Shown here piece after piece: positions 1-6,817 of a DNA stretch of 18,847 nucleotides. Position numbers and translations under genes: made by a program. The stretch comes from CAYFUF01 sp964394795. Lineage in GTDB: Bacteria; Bacillota; Clostridia; Tissierellales; Peptoniphilaceae. The stretch spans positions 1 through 18,847 of the forward strand of contig CAYMYX010000029.1 of assembly GCA_964394795.1 (NCBI GenBank). The letters run 5' to 3'. Position 1 is the stretch's first letter; every line of letters begins with the position of its first letter. Under the pieces are notes generated by a model. That model ran no database searches, was not told the origin of the DNA, and worked only from the letters and a program-made list of their open reading frames with translations.

Positions 1-88
1 AAAAATCGTCCCTTTCAGCGTATGTAAACAAACAAATGCAGAGAATTCCACGATTACCGAAAATTAATATGAGTATTTTGGTTTAACA

Positions 89-97
89 TGCTATAAT
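89..97 (+). promoter_or_regulatory. Extended -10 promoter of the Rrf2 gene
   Basis: TGC-TATAAT forms a consensus extended -10 element. No good -35 lies 16-18 bases upstream, which extended -10 promoters tolerate. A second TATAAT lies at 141-146 closer to the gene, also without a clear -35. Either could drive the regulator gene; the leader would be about 105 or 55 bases long. Confidence 0.5.
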
Positions 98-118
98 GAC
101 ATGGTTATGATAAATATG

Positions 119-185
119 TGCAATGATTCTTGCAACTACATATAATGAAATACACTGATGCATATAACGGATTAACACAAATCCG
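119..185. promoter_or_regulatory. Two inverted repeats upstream of the Rrf2 gene (candidate operators)
   Basis: A dyad TGCAA-N6-TTGCA lies at 119-134, between the two possible -10 boxes. A second dyad CGGATT-N6-AATCCG lies at 168-185, just before the ribosome binding site. Rrf2-family repressors commonly bind their own promoters, so autoregulation is a reasonable inference. The second dyad could equally act as a hairpin in the mRNA leader. Confidence 0.4.
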
Positions 186-208
186 AAAATATAGAAAGGA
201 TAGGTACT

Positions 209-676
209 ATGCAAATAACAGCTACTACTGATTATGCAATTCGAGTGGTGCTATATTTAACAAGAGAAGACAGAATTATCAATAGCCGCGAGTTATCCGA
301 GCAAGTTGCGGTATCTCAAAACTATTTACAGAAGCTGATTAGGAAGCTTGTACAAAGCGGAATAGTTCAGCAGTATAGAGGAGTAAATGGCGGTTACGCC
401 TTGGCGAAACGACCATCACAGATTAGTCTTTACGACATCATTTCCACAATGGAAACAACGCCTTACGTATCAGGATGTTCAAGGGATCCAAAATCCTGTA
501 ATGCCTTAGGTCCACAAAACAATTGTATCGTCCACCAGGTGTTTGTCGGCTTGCAAAAAAATGACGATCATTATCTGAAGAAGATGACTTTCCATGACTT
601 GGTTCACAACAGGGAGCAAGTACAGGAATACATTCAAGATATGAACATTTACGATAATGTAGAGAATCGCGCTTAG
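209..676 (+). CDS. Rrf2-family Fe-S transcriptional regulator (IscR/NsrR-like)
   Basis: This 155-residue protein is a cytoplasmic DNA-binding regulator of the Rrf2 family, which includes IscR, NsrR and CymR. The start (MQITATTDYAIRVVLYL) is typical of the family, and a winged helix-turn-helix covers about residues 1-82, including the wing RGVNGGYALA. Three cysteines, C90, C97 and C106, sit where IscR and NsrR bind a 2Fe-2S or 4Fe-4S cluster, so it probably senses Fe-S status, oxygen or nitric oxide. Their spacing (x6, x8) differs from the IscR spacing (x5, x5). The length is normal. A ribosome binding site (AAAGGA, 195-200) fits the ATG. A terminator overlaps the stop codon, so it is monocistronic. 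A cysteine desulfurase gene 3 kb away is a possible target, but nothing in the sequence proves this. Which subfamily it belongs to cannot be told. Confidence 0.9.
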   Translation: MQITATTDYAIRVVLYLTREDRIINSRELSEQVAVSQNYLQKLIRKLVQSGIVQQYRGVNGGYALAKRPSQISLYDIISTMETTPYVSGCSRDPKSCNALGPQNNCIVHQVFVGLQKNDDHYLKKMTFHDLVHNREQVQEYIQDMNIYDNVENRA

Positions 677-692
677 CGGTTCTCTTTTTTTG
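661..692 (+). terminator. Rho-independent terminator of the Rrf2 gene
   Basis: A 10-bp stem (AGAGAATCGC with GCGGTTCTCT, one G-T pair), a 5-base loop and a run of T residues. The stem includes the last codons and the stop codon of the gene. Confidence 0.9.
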
Positions 693-773
693 TCTTCATT
701 TTGTACTTTTATGAGTTAAATAACGAATAGTCAAAGTTTGCTAACAAGTGCCAACCTATCATGTCTGCTTTTG

Positions 774-782
774 TGGTAGTAT
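774..782 (+). promoter_or_regulatory. Extended -10 promoter of the GltD-like gene
   Basis: TGG-TAGTAT is an extended -10 element about 33 bases before the chosen start codon. The -35 region is weak. Because this element lies downstream of an in-frame ATG at 761, translation from 761 is unlikely. Confidence 0.5.
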
Positions 783-814
783 ATAGGCGTAAAACAAATA
801 GTATAGGAGGCCTT

Positions 815-2149
815 ATGTTAAACGTTTTAGAAGAGGCGAATCGCTGCCTGCAATGTAAAGTTCCTTTGTGTAGAAAAGGCTGCCCAATAAATAATCCCAT
901 TCCGGAATTCATCAAACTACTGAGAGAGGGCCATATTCAAGAAGCAGGAAACCTCGTCTTTACCAATAACCCCTTATCCCTAGTTTGCTCTCTTGTTTGC
1001 CCTCACCCCGAATACTGTGAAGGACACTGTATCTTAGGTCGTAAGCAAACCCCAGTCCGCATCGGACAAATTGAACACTACATAGGACAGTTCGTTTTGG
1101 ACAGTCTCGATCTTTACTCAACAGAAGAGTATGAAGGGAATATTGCCGTCATTGGAGGGGGACCTGCAGGAATTGCCTTAGCTTTCTTCATGCAAAGAGT
1201 CGGCTATCAAGTCACAATCTTCGATTCCCAGAACCGAATCGGTGGCATTATGCGGTATGGTATTCCTGAATTCCGTCTACCGAATTCCATCCTAGCTCGA
1301 TTGGAGAATAAGCTTCGCGAACTAGGTGTAATTATCCACCCTAATACCTTGATTGGCCCCGTCATCAGTGTAGAAGACCTCTTGCGTGATGGCTACGATG
1401 CCATCTTCATGAGCACAGGTGTTTGGAATCCTAAGAAGCTGAACATTCCCGGAGAAACTCTGGGCAACAGTCACTACGCTATTCAATACTTGAAATCCCC
1501 TGACTATTACACACTTGGTAATCGAGTAGCGGTAATAGGAGCGGGAAATGTAGCTATGGACTCAGCCCGGACTGCCATCCGCCAAATCACCCAAGACGTG
1601 ACTATCCTTTATCGTAAGGGCGAAGAAGATATGCCTTGCCGAATCGACGAATATGAATCGGCAAAGATGGACGGCGTTAATTTCTTGTTCTACAGCCAAC
1701 CCACTCGCATCACCAAAGAAGGTGTTTGGTATGTTAAAACCGACGAAGAGGGAAACACCGAAGAATATCTTCATCAGTGTGACTCTGTCATCATCGCCGT
1801 ATCTCAGGAATCACAAAAGAACATCGTCGCCTCAGCACCGGACATCCACTTGGATGAACGAGGACGCGTTATCGTTAATGAGGAAGGGATGACTACGAAG
1901 GCAGGCGTCTTTGCCTCAGGTGATGTTACTCTAGGGGCACAGACAATCAATCTGGCGGTCACTTCTGCAAAGAAGGCAGCCAACGGCATGCACAACTTGA
2001 TTCAAAGAAAGAATAATCCTGATTGGGAGAATGAGCTGATCTACTCTTACGACATTATGGAAACCAAAGAAGAGGATATGGAGCGGTTCAAAGAGAGAAG
2101 TTTTGAAGAACGTCAGATGGCGAAATATAAGATGACGTTTTCGAAGTAA
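815..2149 (+). CDS. NAD(P)H-dependent flavin/Fe-S oxidoreductase, GltD/NfnB-like
   Basis: This 444-residue cytoplasmic protein resembles the glutamate synthase small subunit (GltD), NfnB/SudA and the N-terminal part of dihydropyrimidine dehydrogenase. These proteins move electrons between NAD(P)H, FAD and Fe-S clusters. The N-terminal domain carries two cysteine sets, C11/C14/C19/C23 and C58/C62/C68/C72, suited to two 4Fe-4S clusters. GGGPAG at 114-119 is the FAD dinucleotide-binding loop, and GAGNVA at 242-247 is the NADPH loop. AGGAGG at 805-810 places the start at ATG 815; an in-frame ATG at 761 lies upstream of the likely transcription start. No GltB, NfnA or other partner lies next to it, so substrate and partner are unknown. 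Possible roles include an orphan glutamate synthase subunit, ferredoxin:NADP transhydrogenation, sulfide dehydrogenase or pyrimidine reduction. It is monocistronic, with its own promoter and terminator. Confidence 0.88.
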   Translation: MLNVLEEANRCLQCKVPLCRKGCPINNPIPEFIKLLREGHIQEAGNLVFTNNPLSLVCSLVCPHPEYCEGHCILGRKQTPVRIGQIEHYIGQFVLDSLDLYSTEEYEGNIAVIGGGPAGIALAFFMQRVGYQVTIFDSQNRIGGIMRYGIPEFRLPNSILARLENKLRELGVIIHPNTLIGPVISVEDLLRDGYDAIFMSTGVWNPKKLNIPGETLGNSHYAIQYLKSPDYYTLGNRVAVIGAGNVAMDSARTAIRQITQDVTILYRKGEEDMPCRIDEYESAKMDGVNFLFYSQPTRITKEGVWYVKTDEEGNTEEYLHQCDSVIIAVSQESQKNIVASAPDIHLDERGRVIVNEEGMTTKAGVFASGDVTLGAQTINLAVTSAKKAANGMHNLIQRKNNPDWENELIYSYDIMETKEEDMERFKERSFEERQMAKYKMTFSK

Positions 2150-2163
2150 ATTAAGTCACAACG

Positions 2164-2199
2164 AAAAAATTCCACACCTCAGGGTTGTGGAATTTTTTT
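2164..2199 (+). terminator. Terminator of the GltD-like gene
   Basis: A perfect 13-bp stem (AAAAAATTCCACA with TGTGGAATTTTTT) and a 9-base loop, with the T run at the 3' side. The A run on the 5' side means it could also stop transcription from the other strand. Confidence 0.93.
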
Positions 2200-2304
2200 G
2201 ACTTCTCTATAATCGGTAAGCCTATTTATGGAATTCTCCTCAAAATCTAATTTAAATAATAACGCTGAGCAGGCGTTACACTTTCTGATAATTATGGAGT
2301 TACT

Positions 2305-2332
2305 TTGACAATGTATCGATATTTACGATAAC
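2305..2332 (+). promoter_or_regulatory. Promoter-like site in the 2150-2563 gap
   Basis: A perfect TTGACA at 2305-2310 is followed 16 bases later by GATAAC (4 of 6 matches to TATAAT); TAACAT at a spacing of 18 is an alternative. A dyad TATCG-N7-CGATA (2314-2330) covers the spacer and -10, as a repressor site might. It faces a terminator at 2511-2543, so a transcript of about 200 bases is possible. Confidence 0.4.
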
Positions 2333-2364
2333 ATTTATATAGAGAGACGAAATCATAGATCTGA

Positions 2365-2484
2365 TTTGATTCGTTCAAGTCTAGTGGAACTAAGTATGTA
2401 GCAAAGGAGATTTACCGTAACGTTACGGGCATCATAATTGTTGTTCTGATAGTTCTCTTTCTAGTTACGCTTTTCCTAGGGTAG
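2365..2484 (+). pseudogene. Short hydrophobic frame without a normal start codon
   Basis: An open frame of 39 codons runs from just after a TGA at 2362 to a TAG at 2482-2484. Its last 18 or so residues (GIIIVVLIVLFLVTLFLG) would make one membrane segment, preceded by a polar part with KEIYRN. It has no ATG, GTG or TTG. A good Shine-Dalgarno-like AAAGGAG lies at 2403-2409, inside the frame. It may be a decayed small membrane protein, a peptide with a rare start codon (ATC at 2431 would be the candidate), part of a non-coding RNA, or chance. The other two forward frames are closed. Confidence 0.22.
2415..2428. repeat. Perfect 14-bp palindrome
   Basis: CCGTAACGTTACGG reads the same on both strands. 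It lies between the Shine-Dalgarno-like AAAGGAG and the hydrophobic codons. It could be a protein binding site or an RNA hairpin with a 5-bp stem and a 4-base loop. Confidence 0.7.
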
Positions 2485-2510
2485 TTTAATTCTCTTATAT
2501 CTAATAAATC

Positions 2511-2543
2511 AAACCAGAGACCAATAATTAGTCTCTGGTTTTT
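2511..2543 (+). terminator. Terminator before the convergent exonuclease-like gene
   Basis: A perfect 11-bp stem (AAACCAGAGAC with GTCTCTGGTTT), a 9-base loop and five T residues on the plus strand. On the minus strand the hairpin is followed by a broken T tract (TTTGATTTATT), so it may also end the gene at 2564-3493. Confidence 0.85.
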
Positions 2544-2563
2544 AATATTTAGGTATTCTTATT

Positions 2564-3493
2564 TTAAGAGCCAAAAAACGAGCCAACCAACCGATGTAAA
2601 TTCTCCACATACACCCTGTCTTTGTCTGCCATTACAATAAGCGGAGCCCGCAGCTGATAGGGTGATTGATCCTGGCCAGCACGTTGCAAGACACCAACCT
2701 CCAAGACCTCTTCACTGTCTTCAGCAACTTTACCTAAATGGCAAGGAACTCGAAGGCGAATGATTTCATCCTCCCAAGTAATTCGTCCAAAGCTGTTCTG
2801 CTTTTGCCAAGGGATCTCTAGACTTTCGTCGCTTTGGTATTCGATAAAAGCAAAATCCTTATCGCGCTGGTAAGAAACAAGTTCTATGGACTTGAGCTCG
2901 TTAGCCACAGGGACTTTCATTGTAAGTGAATCCCGCAAGGTCTGAAAATATTCATGGAGTTGGTAGGTGCTGAGTACATCCTCTTCGTTGTGGAGGAGAA
3001 CGTGTTCCAGTAGAGAGGAATCCTGGTCAATTTTCCCATAAGCTGCAGCCACCTCAGCTCCGGAAAGAAGGTCCTGCCGCTCGATGCCTGCATAAGTCTC
3101 CAGAGTTTTCAAGTTAAGGCGGGGGAAGCTAAAGAACTTCCGCCGAGTTCGAATCCAGGGATAGAGGTCTAGAGAATCAAAGGAAATGGGATCTAGGCCA
3201 TGATGGGCAAGACGGGTTTCAATGTAGGGAATATCGAAAGTGTTGCCATTGTAGGTTAACCAAGTTTTGCCCTCCCCGATATCTTTGAGTTTGGCGAGGA
3301 GCTGAACTTCGTCATCGGGAGAAGACTTGCCGAATGCAAGTTGGTGGAAGGAGACATGGCCCCCGTTGGAGGAGAGAATGCCAAGAATATAAATCGGGTC
3401 CCGTTGGCGCACCAAGCCGGCCGTCTCGATATCGATGACACAGAAATCGTCGGCTAGGGTAAGGTTGGGTTTCTCGATGATTCGTTCTAACAT
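2564..3493 (-). CDS. DEDD-superfamily exonuclease-like protein (RNase H-like, YprB type)
   Basis: This 309-residue protein has an RNase H-like fold typical of the YprB/RNase_H_2 group, whose members are predicted 3'-5' exonucleases. The acidic metal ligands are visible: D21 and E23 in DIETAG, D87 in YNGNTFDIPY, and D172 in HNEEDV. The fourth motif has a histidine (H168) three residues apart from the last aspartate, where relatives often have tyrosine. Residues about 195-309 form a second region I do not recognise. AGGAGG lies 6 bases before the ATG. It is transcribed divergently from the cysteine desulfurase gene. The substrate, DNA or RNA, is unknown; catalysis is inferred from the motifs only. 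Confidence 0.8.
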   Translation of the reverse strand: MLERIIEKPNLTLADDFCVIDIETAGLVRQRDPIYILGILSSNGGHVSFHQLAFGKSSPDDEVQLLAKLKDIGEGKTWLTYNGNTFDIPYIETRLAHHGLDPISFDSLDLYPWIRTRRKFFSFPRLNLKTLETYAGIERQDLLSGAEVAAAYGKIDQDSSLLEHVLLHNEEDVLSTYQLHEYFQTLRDSLTMKVPVANELKSIELVSYQRDKDFAFIEYQSDESLEIPWQKQNSFGRITWEDEIIRLRVPCHLGKVAEDSEEVLEVGVLQRAGQDQSPYQLRAPLIVMADKDRVYVENLHRLVGSFFGS

Positions 3494-3514
3494 GGATTCC
3501 TCCTGTGGTACAAT
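3485..3514 (+). promoter_or_regulatory. Promoter of the cysteine desulfurase-thiI operon
   Basis: TGG-TACAAT (3506-3514) is an extended -10 element, with TTCTAA at 3485-3490 as a weak -35 at a spacing of 18. The -35 overlaps the start codon of the divergent exonuclease-like gene. Confidence 0.5.
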
Positions 3515-3536
3515 GGGTTGTATTTATGCTCCTTTC

Positions 3537-3542
3537 ATTATA
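3537..3542 (-). promoter_or_regulatory. -10 element of the divergent exonuclease-like gene
   Basis: The minus strand reads TATAAT here, about 44 bases before the start codon of the exonuclease-like gene. No good -35 is seen. It lies downstream of the opposite promoter, so the two transcripts would overlap at their 5' ends. Confidence 0.4.
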
Positions 3543-3584
3543 AAGGAAAGTATGCAAGTTAGCAGAATGTGGAAGAGGTTTCCA

Positions 3585-4706
3585 ATGATATATTTTGATA
3601 ATGCGGCGACCACCCCAGTGATTCCGGCCGTTGCCGATAGAATAAGAGAAGTGCTGGTGAACGATTGGGGCAACCCCAGCTCCTTACACCGAAAAGGTTT
3701 TGAAGCAGAGAAAATCATTGAAAAGGCGAGGGAAGAAATTTCGAGGGCCATGCTCGTGAAACCCAAAACCCTCATCTTCACCTCATGCGCGACGGAGGCC
3801 AATAACATGGCGGTCAGAAGTGCGATCAAGGGGAAGACGGGTGCCAATATTGTGTATTCGGCGGTTGAGCATGCGTCCATCGATACTTTGGCTAAGCAGC
3901 TGGCCAAGGAAGGGGTTGAAACGAGGATCATCCCCGTTGATGAGAAGGGCCGCGTCAACGCTGACGATTTGGCCAAATTGGTGGATGAAAACACAGCATT
4001 GGTTTGTGTCATGCAGGTGAATAACGAGTTGGGGACGATTCAACCGGTGGAAGAGCTGGCTAGGGTGACCAAGCAAATCAATCCCAAGGCAAAGTTTCTC
4101 GTCGATGGTGTTCAAGGCTTTTGCAAGTTCCCCTTGAATCTGAAGGACAGTCCCATTGATTATTATTCGGTGAGTGCGCACAAGATACATGGCCCAAAAG
4201 GGATCGGCCTCCTGTATGTGAAGGAAGGCGAAAAGTTGGAACCGTTGATGTATGGTGGGGGTCACGAGTTTGGTTTACGGCCCGGCACGGAGAATGTCGC
4301 CTACATTGCTGGCTTTGAAGAGGCGGTCAAGCACGTGGATGAGTTTTCTGTCGATGAGGTAAAGGCGATTCGGGACCGGTGCCTGGATCGACTGACCCAA
4401 ATTCCGGACCATATCATTAACAGCCCGGAAGATGGCAGTCCATATATTTTGAACTTCGCCTTGAAGGACGTGAAGGCGGAGGTCCTTCTCCACTTCATGG
4501 AGCAGGAGGAGATGTATCTGTCCAGCGGGTCTGCCTGCACAGGCGCGAAAGTCAGCCACGTCTTGGAGGCGATAAAATTACCAAAAGAATATATTGAAGG
4601 GTGCGTTCGAATTTCCTTCCTCACGGAGAACAAGGTGGAGGAAGTCGACCCCTTCTTTGACCAGTTAGAAAAGGCCGTCGAGCAAATCCGCAGTTTGAGA
4701 AGGTAG
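3585..4706 (+). CDS. Cysteine desulfurase (NifS/IscS family)
   Basis: This 373-residue PLP enzyme takes sulfur from L-cysteine as a persulfide, leaving alanine. Visible residues are H96 (VEHAS), the PLP lysine K200 in SAHKIHGPKG, and the catalytic cysteine C318 in SSGSACTGAK. The family usually begins MIYFDNAATTP, which matches ATG 3585 with GGAAGAGG at 3571-3578. An in-frame ATG at 3552, also with a Shine-Dalgarno-like site, would add 11 residues (MQVSRMWKRFP). The frame is also open further upstream to 3435, inside the divergent gene, but that part lies before the likely promoter. thiI follows after 16 bases. A dedicated desulfurase next to thiI is known in Bacillus subtilis (nifZ-thiI), where it feeds 4-thiouridine formation in tRNA. 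No IscU or SufU scaffold lies nearby, so the same role is inferred here rather than general Fe-S assembly. Confidence 0.93.
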   Translation: MIYFDNAATTPVIPAVADRIREVLVNDWGNPSSLHRKGFEAEKIIEKAREEISRAMLVKPKTLIFTSCATEANNMAVRSAIKGKTGANIVYSAVEHASIDTLAKQLAKEGVETRIIPVDEKGRVNADDLAKLVDENTALVCVMQVNNELGTIQPVEELARVTKQINPKAKFLVDGVQGFCKFPLNLKDSPIDYYSVSAHKIHGPKGIGLLYVKEGEKLEPLMYGGGHEFGLRPGTENVAYIAGFEEAVKHVDEFSVDEVKAIRDRCLDRLTQIPDHIINSPEDGSPYILNFALKDVKAEVLLHFMEQEEMYLSSGSACTGAKVSHVLEAIKLPKEYIEGCVRISFLTENKVEEVDPFFDQLEKAVEQIRSLRR

Positions 4707-4722
4707 CGGGGAAGGAAGTGTT

Positions 4723-5943
4723 ATGGAAGAAATGACGAAACATTGGGTGGTGACCGTGAGCTTTGGTGAGCTCATTTTAAAGGGGAGAAATCGCCACATC
4801 TTTGTGAAAAATGCAGAAAAGCAAATAAAGAAGGCAATTAAAGATTTTGACATCAAGAAGACCTACTCGGAGTTGGGGATGTACTTTATCGAGTTAGGTG
4901 AAGATCAAGTAGCCGGCGTAGTCGAGGCAGTTCAAAAGGTTTTTGGTATCGTGTACGTCACGCCAACCTTGCGAGTTGCTCAGGACCTTGAGGTCGTGAA
5001 GGAAACGGCCATCGAGATGATGAAGGGCAAGCTTCGGGAGATTAAGGAAGCGGATCCGAGCAAAAAAACGGTAACCTTTAAAGTCGAAGGCAAGCGGGCG
5101 GACAAGACTTTCCCCTTAAACTCCATGGAGGTGGCTCGCCAGATTGGCGGCGACGTTTTGGAGGGGGTAGCGGGAGAAGAGATGTTGCCTGAGCTGAAAG
5201 TCGATGTCCACAATCCTGAAATCCGCCTTTGGGTGGACATCCGGGACCAGGCCTACATCTACATGGACCGATATCCCGGTTTGGGCGGTTTACCTTGGGG
5301 GTCCGGTGGCAAAGCGCTCCTTCTTCTATCCGGTGGAATTGATTCACCGGTGGCGGGCTTTAATATGGCCCGGAGGGGGTTGGAACTTGGGGCAATCCAC
5401 TTCCACTCCTATCCCTTTACCAGCGAGAGGGCTCAGGATAAGGCAGTTCGTTTGGCGAAAAAGATGAGCGTCTACTGTGGACCCATGAAGCTTTTTATGG
5501 TGAATTTGATTGATTCCTATACAGCAATTAATAAGTCTTGCCGAGCGAAGAACACCACGGTGTTGTCCCGCCGCATGATGATGCGAATAGCGGAAAGGAT
5601 CAGCGAGACCTATGAATATGCCGCTTTCATTACCGGGGAGAGTTTGGGTCAAGTAGCCTCCCAAACCCTCCAAGGTTTGCAGGTGGTAGATGAGGTGGCG
5701 AAGAAGATTGTTCTTCGGCCGCTGATCGCCATGGACAAGACGGACATTATTCGGATTGCAGACGACATCGACACCTATGAGACGTCGATTGAACCCTACG
5801 ACGATTGCTGTTCCATCTTCGCACCGGACCACCCTAACACCAATCCCAAGTCGAAGGACTTGGAGGAGGATGAGAAAGCTTTAGATATTGAGGACTTGGT
5901 GAAGAAAGCACTCGCCAGTGTTGAGATTATTGAAATTGAATAG
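4723..5943 (+). CDS. thiI: tRNA sulfurtransferase ThiI
   Basis: This 406-residue cytoplasmic enzyme adenylates uridine 8 of tRNA and inserts sulfur to give 4-thiouridine; in some bacteria it also helps make the thiamine thiazole. An N-terminal ferredoxin-like region is followed by a THUMP domain (about residues 60-167) and a PP-loop ATPase domain with SGGIDSPV at 203-210. The C-terminal rhodanese domain of the E. coli protein is missing, as in other Bacillota; C362/C363 in YDDCCSIF are conserved-type cysteines that may handle the persulfide. AAGGAAG lies 4 bases before ATG 4723. It shares an operon with the cysteine desulfurase, its probable sulfur donor, and ends at a terminator shared with tpx. 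Confidence 0.95.
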   Translation: MEEMTKHWVVTVSFGELILKGRNRHIFVKNAEKQIKKAIKDFDIKKTYSELGMYFIELGEDQVAGVVEAVQKVFGIVYVTPTLRVAQDLEVVKETAIEMMKGKLREIKEADPSKKTVTFKVEGKRADKTFPLNSMEVARQIGGDVLEGVAGEEMLPELKVDVHNPEIRLWVDIRDQAYIYMDRYPGLGGLPWGSGGKALLLLSGGIDSPVAGFNMARRGLELGAIHFHSYPFTSERAQDKAVRLAKKMSVYCGPMKLFMVNLIDSYTAINKSCRAKNTTVLSRRMMMRIAERISETYEYAAFITGESLGQVASQTLQGLQVVDEVAKKIVLRPLIAMDKTDIIRIADDIDTYETSIEPYDDCCSIFAPDHPNTNPKSKDLEEDEKALDIEDLVKKALASVEIIEIE

Positions 5944-5968
5944 AGTATACTCAGTCTTAAGCAAAGAA

Positions 5969-6006
5969 AAAATGCCTCTTCCCGTTTGGGAGGAGGCATT
6001 TTGCAT
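5969..6006. terminator. Bidirectional terminator between thiI and tpx
   Basis: A 15-bp stem (5969-5983 with 5988-6002, one G-T pair) closed by the loop GTTT. The plus strand has four T residues after the stem. The minus strand has a stronger TTTTTT tract. It serves both convergent genes. Confidence 0.92.
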
Positions 6007-6013
6007 GTTTACC

Positions 6014-6526
6014 TTAGAGTAGGCTCTTAGCTACTTCAAGAGCAGCATCGTAGTCTGGGTGGTCGGTGTTTTGCTCGTTGTAAGCCGCGTAAGCGACGTT
6101 GTTGTTTTGGTCAAGAACGAAGACAGAGCGGTTTAGTAGGAAGAGGCCATCGATAAGGACGCCGTACTTCTTCGCGAAATCGCGGTGTTGGTAGTCGGAA
6201 GCAACGATTGCATTCTCAATGCCTTCAGCTGCACAGAAGCGCTCGAGGGCGAAAGGAAGGTCGACGGAGACGGTAAGAACAACCACGTCATCGCCAAACT
6301 TCTCTGCTTCTTCGTTGAAGCGAATGGTCTCAAGTTCACATACCTTGGTATCTACAGATGGTACCGCAGCGATAATCTTTACTTTGTTGCCTAGGTCGGA
6401 AAGGCTTAGTGGGCTAAGGTCAGTTTTTATGACCGTGAAGTCAGGGGCTTGGTCGCCTACTTTAATTTCTGGACCACATAGTCTTAGTTCATCATCACCC
6501 ATTTTATAACCGGTTCTGGTTTCCAT
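6014..6526 (-). CDS. tpx: Thiol peroxidase (atypical 2-Cys peroxiredoxin)
   Basis: This 170-residue cytoplasmic peroxiredoxin reduces hydrogen peroxide and organic peroxides with electrons from thioredoxin. The peroxidatic cysteine is C63 in PSVDTKVCELET, with T60 three residues before it. The resolving cysteine is C98 in ALERFCAAEG, at the position typical of Tpx. The conserved arginine R133 is in LLNRSVFVLD. AAAGGAG lies about 7 bases before the ATG. It stands alone, so reductase partners must be encoded elsewhere. No confident promoter could be named; a GCACT-GA-AGTGC palindrome lies about 90 bases upstream. Presence in an apparent anaerobe fits a role in oxygen stress defence. Confidence 0.95.
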   Translation of the reverse strand: METRTGYKMGDDELRLCGPEIKVGDQAPDFTVIKTDLSPLSLSDLGNKVKIIAAVPSVDTKVCELETIRFNEEAEKFGDDVVVLTVSVDLPFALERFCAAEGIENAIVASDYQHRDFAKKYGVLIDGLFLLNRSVFVLDQNNNVAYAAYNEQNTDHPDYDAALEVAKSLL

Positions 6527-6643
6527 ATTTTCTCCTTTACTTGTCTAAAAAGTTATTTGTTTTGGTGTTTAAATCTACATCTAGTTACTTACCCTAAGCT
6601 AACTTTCCTATGCACTGAAGTGCTAGTGGAAGTGAGAAAGAGT

Positions 6644-6666
6644 TGGGGGACGGGAATATGGCCCCC
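6644..6666 (-). repeat. GC-rich dyad element, copy 1
   Basis: Read on the minus strand, it starts GGGGGCCAT and ends in CCCGTCCCCC; the outer G5 and C5 can pair. A similar element lies on the plus strand at 12787-12809, with 17 of the first 21 bases identical without gaps. It lies between tpx and the divergent pot operon promoter. Confidence 0.4.
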
Positions 6667-6694
6667 GAATAGTTACAAAAAGTTTGCTTGCCTA

Positions 6695-6722
6695 TTGAAA
6701 TTTCTTTCCGATAACTTATAAT
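6695..6722 (+). promoter_or_regulatory. Promoter of the XRE-potABCD operon
   Basis: TTGAAA at 6695-6700, a 16-base spacer and a perfect TATAAT at 6717-6722. This is one of the two best sigma-A-type promoters in the window. The expected transcription start is near 6729, giving a leader of about 90 bases. Confidence 0.8.
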
Positions 6723-6730
6723 AGTCTAGA

Positions 6731-6746
6731 GTTTAATATACTAAAC
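6731..6746. promoter_or_regulatory. Candidate operator at the pot operon start site
   Basis: GTTTAATATACTAAAC is a 16-bp dyad in which 7 of 8 base pairs match. It lies just after the expected transcription start, a position suited to repression. The most likely binder is the XRE-cupin protein encoded next to it, by analogy with other locally encoded XRE regulators. Confidence 0.5.
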
Positions 6747-6817
6747 AAAAAGTTCGATTTGTAGCGGCGAGGTGTAAAGGCAGTTTGCCTCGAGGTAAAA
6801 GAGCGGAGCGCGGGATT

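Noticed and set aside
761..814. An 18-residue N-terminal extension of the GltD-like protein
   Set aside because: The ATG at 761 precedes the extended -10 element, has no ribosome binding site, and the family start fits ATG 815 with AGGAGG.
3524..4012. Open frames of about 160 residues on the minus strand across the cysteine desulfurase gene
   Set aside because: They lie wholly opposite a gene with all catalytic motifs and show no family features.
6645..6666. The G5/C5 hairpin as a terminator for tpx or the pot operon
   Set aside because: It lies upstream of both genes, has no T run, and both genes have clear terminators elsewhere.
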